Shown here: positions 63,282-64,000 of the stretch, piece after piece
Numbering within the stretch: position 1 is the stretch's first letter
Layout: the number at the start of each line of letters is the position of its first letter
Assembly: GCA_015069385.1 (NCBI GenBank)
Contig: SVIS01000004.1
Location: 1-64,000 of the forward strand
Source of the DNA: Clostridiales bacterium
GTDB taxonomy: Bacteria; Bacillota; Clostridia; Christensenellales; UBA1242
Length of the DNA: 64,000 nt
Reading direction: 5' to 3'
Translations under genes and position numbers: made by a program
Notes under the pieces: model-generated
Told to the model about the DNA's origin: nothing
Databases searched by the model: none
What the model saw: the letters and a program-made list of their open reading frames with translations, nothing else

Positions 63282-64000
63282 ATGATTAAATTAGAAAATA
63301 TTACAAAAGATTATAAGGTTGCCGATACATTAGTACATGCTTTAAAAGGCATAAGTATTTCATTTAGGCAATCGGAGTTTGTTTCTATTTTGGGACCTAG
63401 TGGTTGTGGAAAGACTACTCTTTTAAATATTATTGGTGGACTTGATCATTACACAACTGGTGACTTATATATTGATGAAATTTCAACAAAACAATATTCT
63501 GACCGTGAGTGGGATACATATCGTAATCATCGTGTTGGTTTTGTTTTTCAGAGTTACAATTTAATTCCTCATCAAACAGTACTAGAAAATGTTGAATTAG
63601 CACTTAGTATTGCTGGCTATAAAAAAGATGAAAGAATTGCAAAGGCCAAAAGGGCATTGGATAGAGTTGGGCTTTCTGATCAATATTATAAAAAACCAAA
63701 TCAACTGTCTGGTGGTCAATGTCAAAGGGTTGCTATTGCAAGAGCGCTTGTTAATGACCCAGAAATTTTACTTGCCGATGAGCCAACCGGTGCACTAGAT
63801 ACAGAAACTTCAGTACAAATAATGGATTTAATAAAAGACATTTCAAAAGAAACTTTAGTTATTATGGTAACACATAATCCAGAACTTGCTGAAAAATATT
63901 CTACACGTATAATTAAATTGTTAGATGGCGAAGTAATTGCAGACTCTAACCCTTTTAATTTTAATTCGCAAATAAAAACTCAAAGCAAACAAAAGAATGT
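63282..64000 (+). CDS. ABC transporter ATP-binding protein (3' truncated by window)
   Basis: The frame is open from ATG 63282 (GGGGAAAG upstream) to the window end. Visible are Walker A GPSGCGKTT, Q-loop FQSYNLIPH, signature LSGGQCQRVAIARAL, Walker B LLADEPTGALD and the H-loop THN. This is the MacB/LolD (FtsE-like) subfamily. After the ATPase (~residue 225) the frame continues with a polar linker, so it may be fused to a permease as in many clostridial exporters. Confidence 0.92.
   Translation, partial: MIKLENITKDYKVADTLVHALKGISISFRQSEFVSILGPSGCGKTTLLNIIGGLDHYTTGDLYIDEISTKQYSDREWDTYRNHRVGFVFQSYNLIPHQTVLENVELALSIAGYKKDERIAKAKRALDRVGLSDQYYKKPNQLSGGQCQRVAIARALVNDPEILLADEPTGALDTETSVQIMDLIKDISKETLVIMVTHNPELAEKYSTRIIKLLDGEVIADSNPFNFNSQIKTQSKQKN

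Overview
The window is AT-rich and laid out like a chromosome of a Gram-positive, low-GC bacterium. Genes are tightly packed, most have a purine-rich ribosome binding site (AGGAG/GGAGG), and intrinsic terminators are clear. The markers include SecA with a zinc tail, FtsH, RecF, MnmE, RsmA, rpsF-ssb-rpsR, VanW, PRC-barrel and RsfA-like proteins. I infer an uncultured member of the Bacillota, probably a gut-type Clostridia lineage. The sequence alone does not fix the species.

The most interesting system is a diversity-generating retroelement (DGR) at 1-3492. A truncated surface-protein gene (1-1338) ends in a variable repeat (VR). An Avd-like helper gene follows (1464-2021), then a non-coding stretch with the template repeat (TR, 2057-2183), then a DGR-type reverse transcriptase (2464-3492). 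TR and VR align without gaps over 127 bases. All 18 differences fall on TR adenines, and none of the 96 other positions differs.

Four more genes (14233, 31987, 37308, 52677) share an almost identical promoter, ribosome binding site and N-terminal export segment, and belong to the same surface-protein family. Two of them (31987-33378 and 52677-53990) end in GC-rich segments whose codons are nearly all NNY, the signature of AAY codons rewritten by a DGR. They do not fit the TR in this window. A third (14233-15525) has the same C-terminal fold without that signature, and the fourth (37308-38465) carries a leucine-rich-repeat C-terminus instead. All four promoters have a run of nine G bases filling half of the 16-base spacer between TTGACA and TAGAAT. 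This is the architecture of a slipped-strand phase-variable promoter. Together this suggests a surface-display family with two layers of variation, ON/OFF expression and targeted protein hypermutation.

Layout: 1-3.5 kb DGR; 3.6-7 kb an unknown protein and an NfeD-SPFH membrane pair; 7.1-13.4 kb a 2074-residue repeat-rich surface adhesin; 13.6-16.8 kb a ferritin-like protein, a DGR-family protein and a frameshifted thyX; 17-22.6 kb secA, a broken nucleotidyltransferase gene and small unknowns; 22.7-29 kb tRNA-Arg, a NagD-like phosphatase, two paralogous lipoproteins, pyrophosphatase, an isochorismatase/ADP-ribosylglycohydrolase-like fusion and a degenerate Rho-like protein; 29-40 kb ftsH, a DGR-family gene, queH, lepB, recF, mnmE, another family gene and vanW; 40-47 kb rpsF-ssb-rpsR, small genes, tatD, rsmA and a guanylate-kinase-like gene; 47-52 kb a type IIA topoisomerase pair; 52.6-64 kb the fourth leader-sharing gene, an epimerase, a CPBP protease, PRC-barrel and Myb-like proteins, tRNA-Leu, TspO, a PHP protein and a truncated ABC transporter.

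Two genes (thyX and the nucleotidyltransferase) are each broken by one missing A in a homopolymer. These may be real lesions or homopolymer sequencing errors. The second possibility also bears on how far the identical G9 counts can be trusted.
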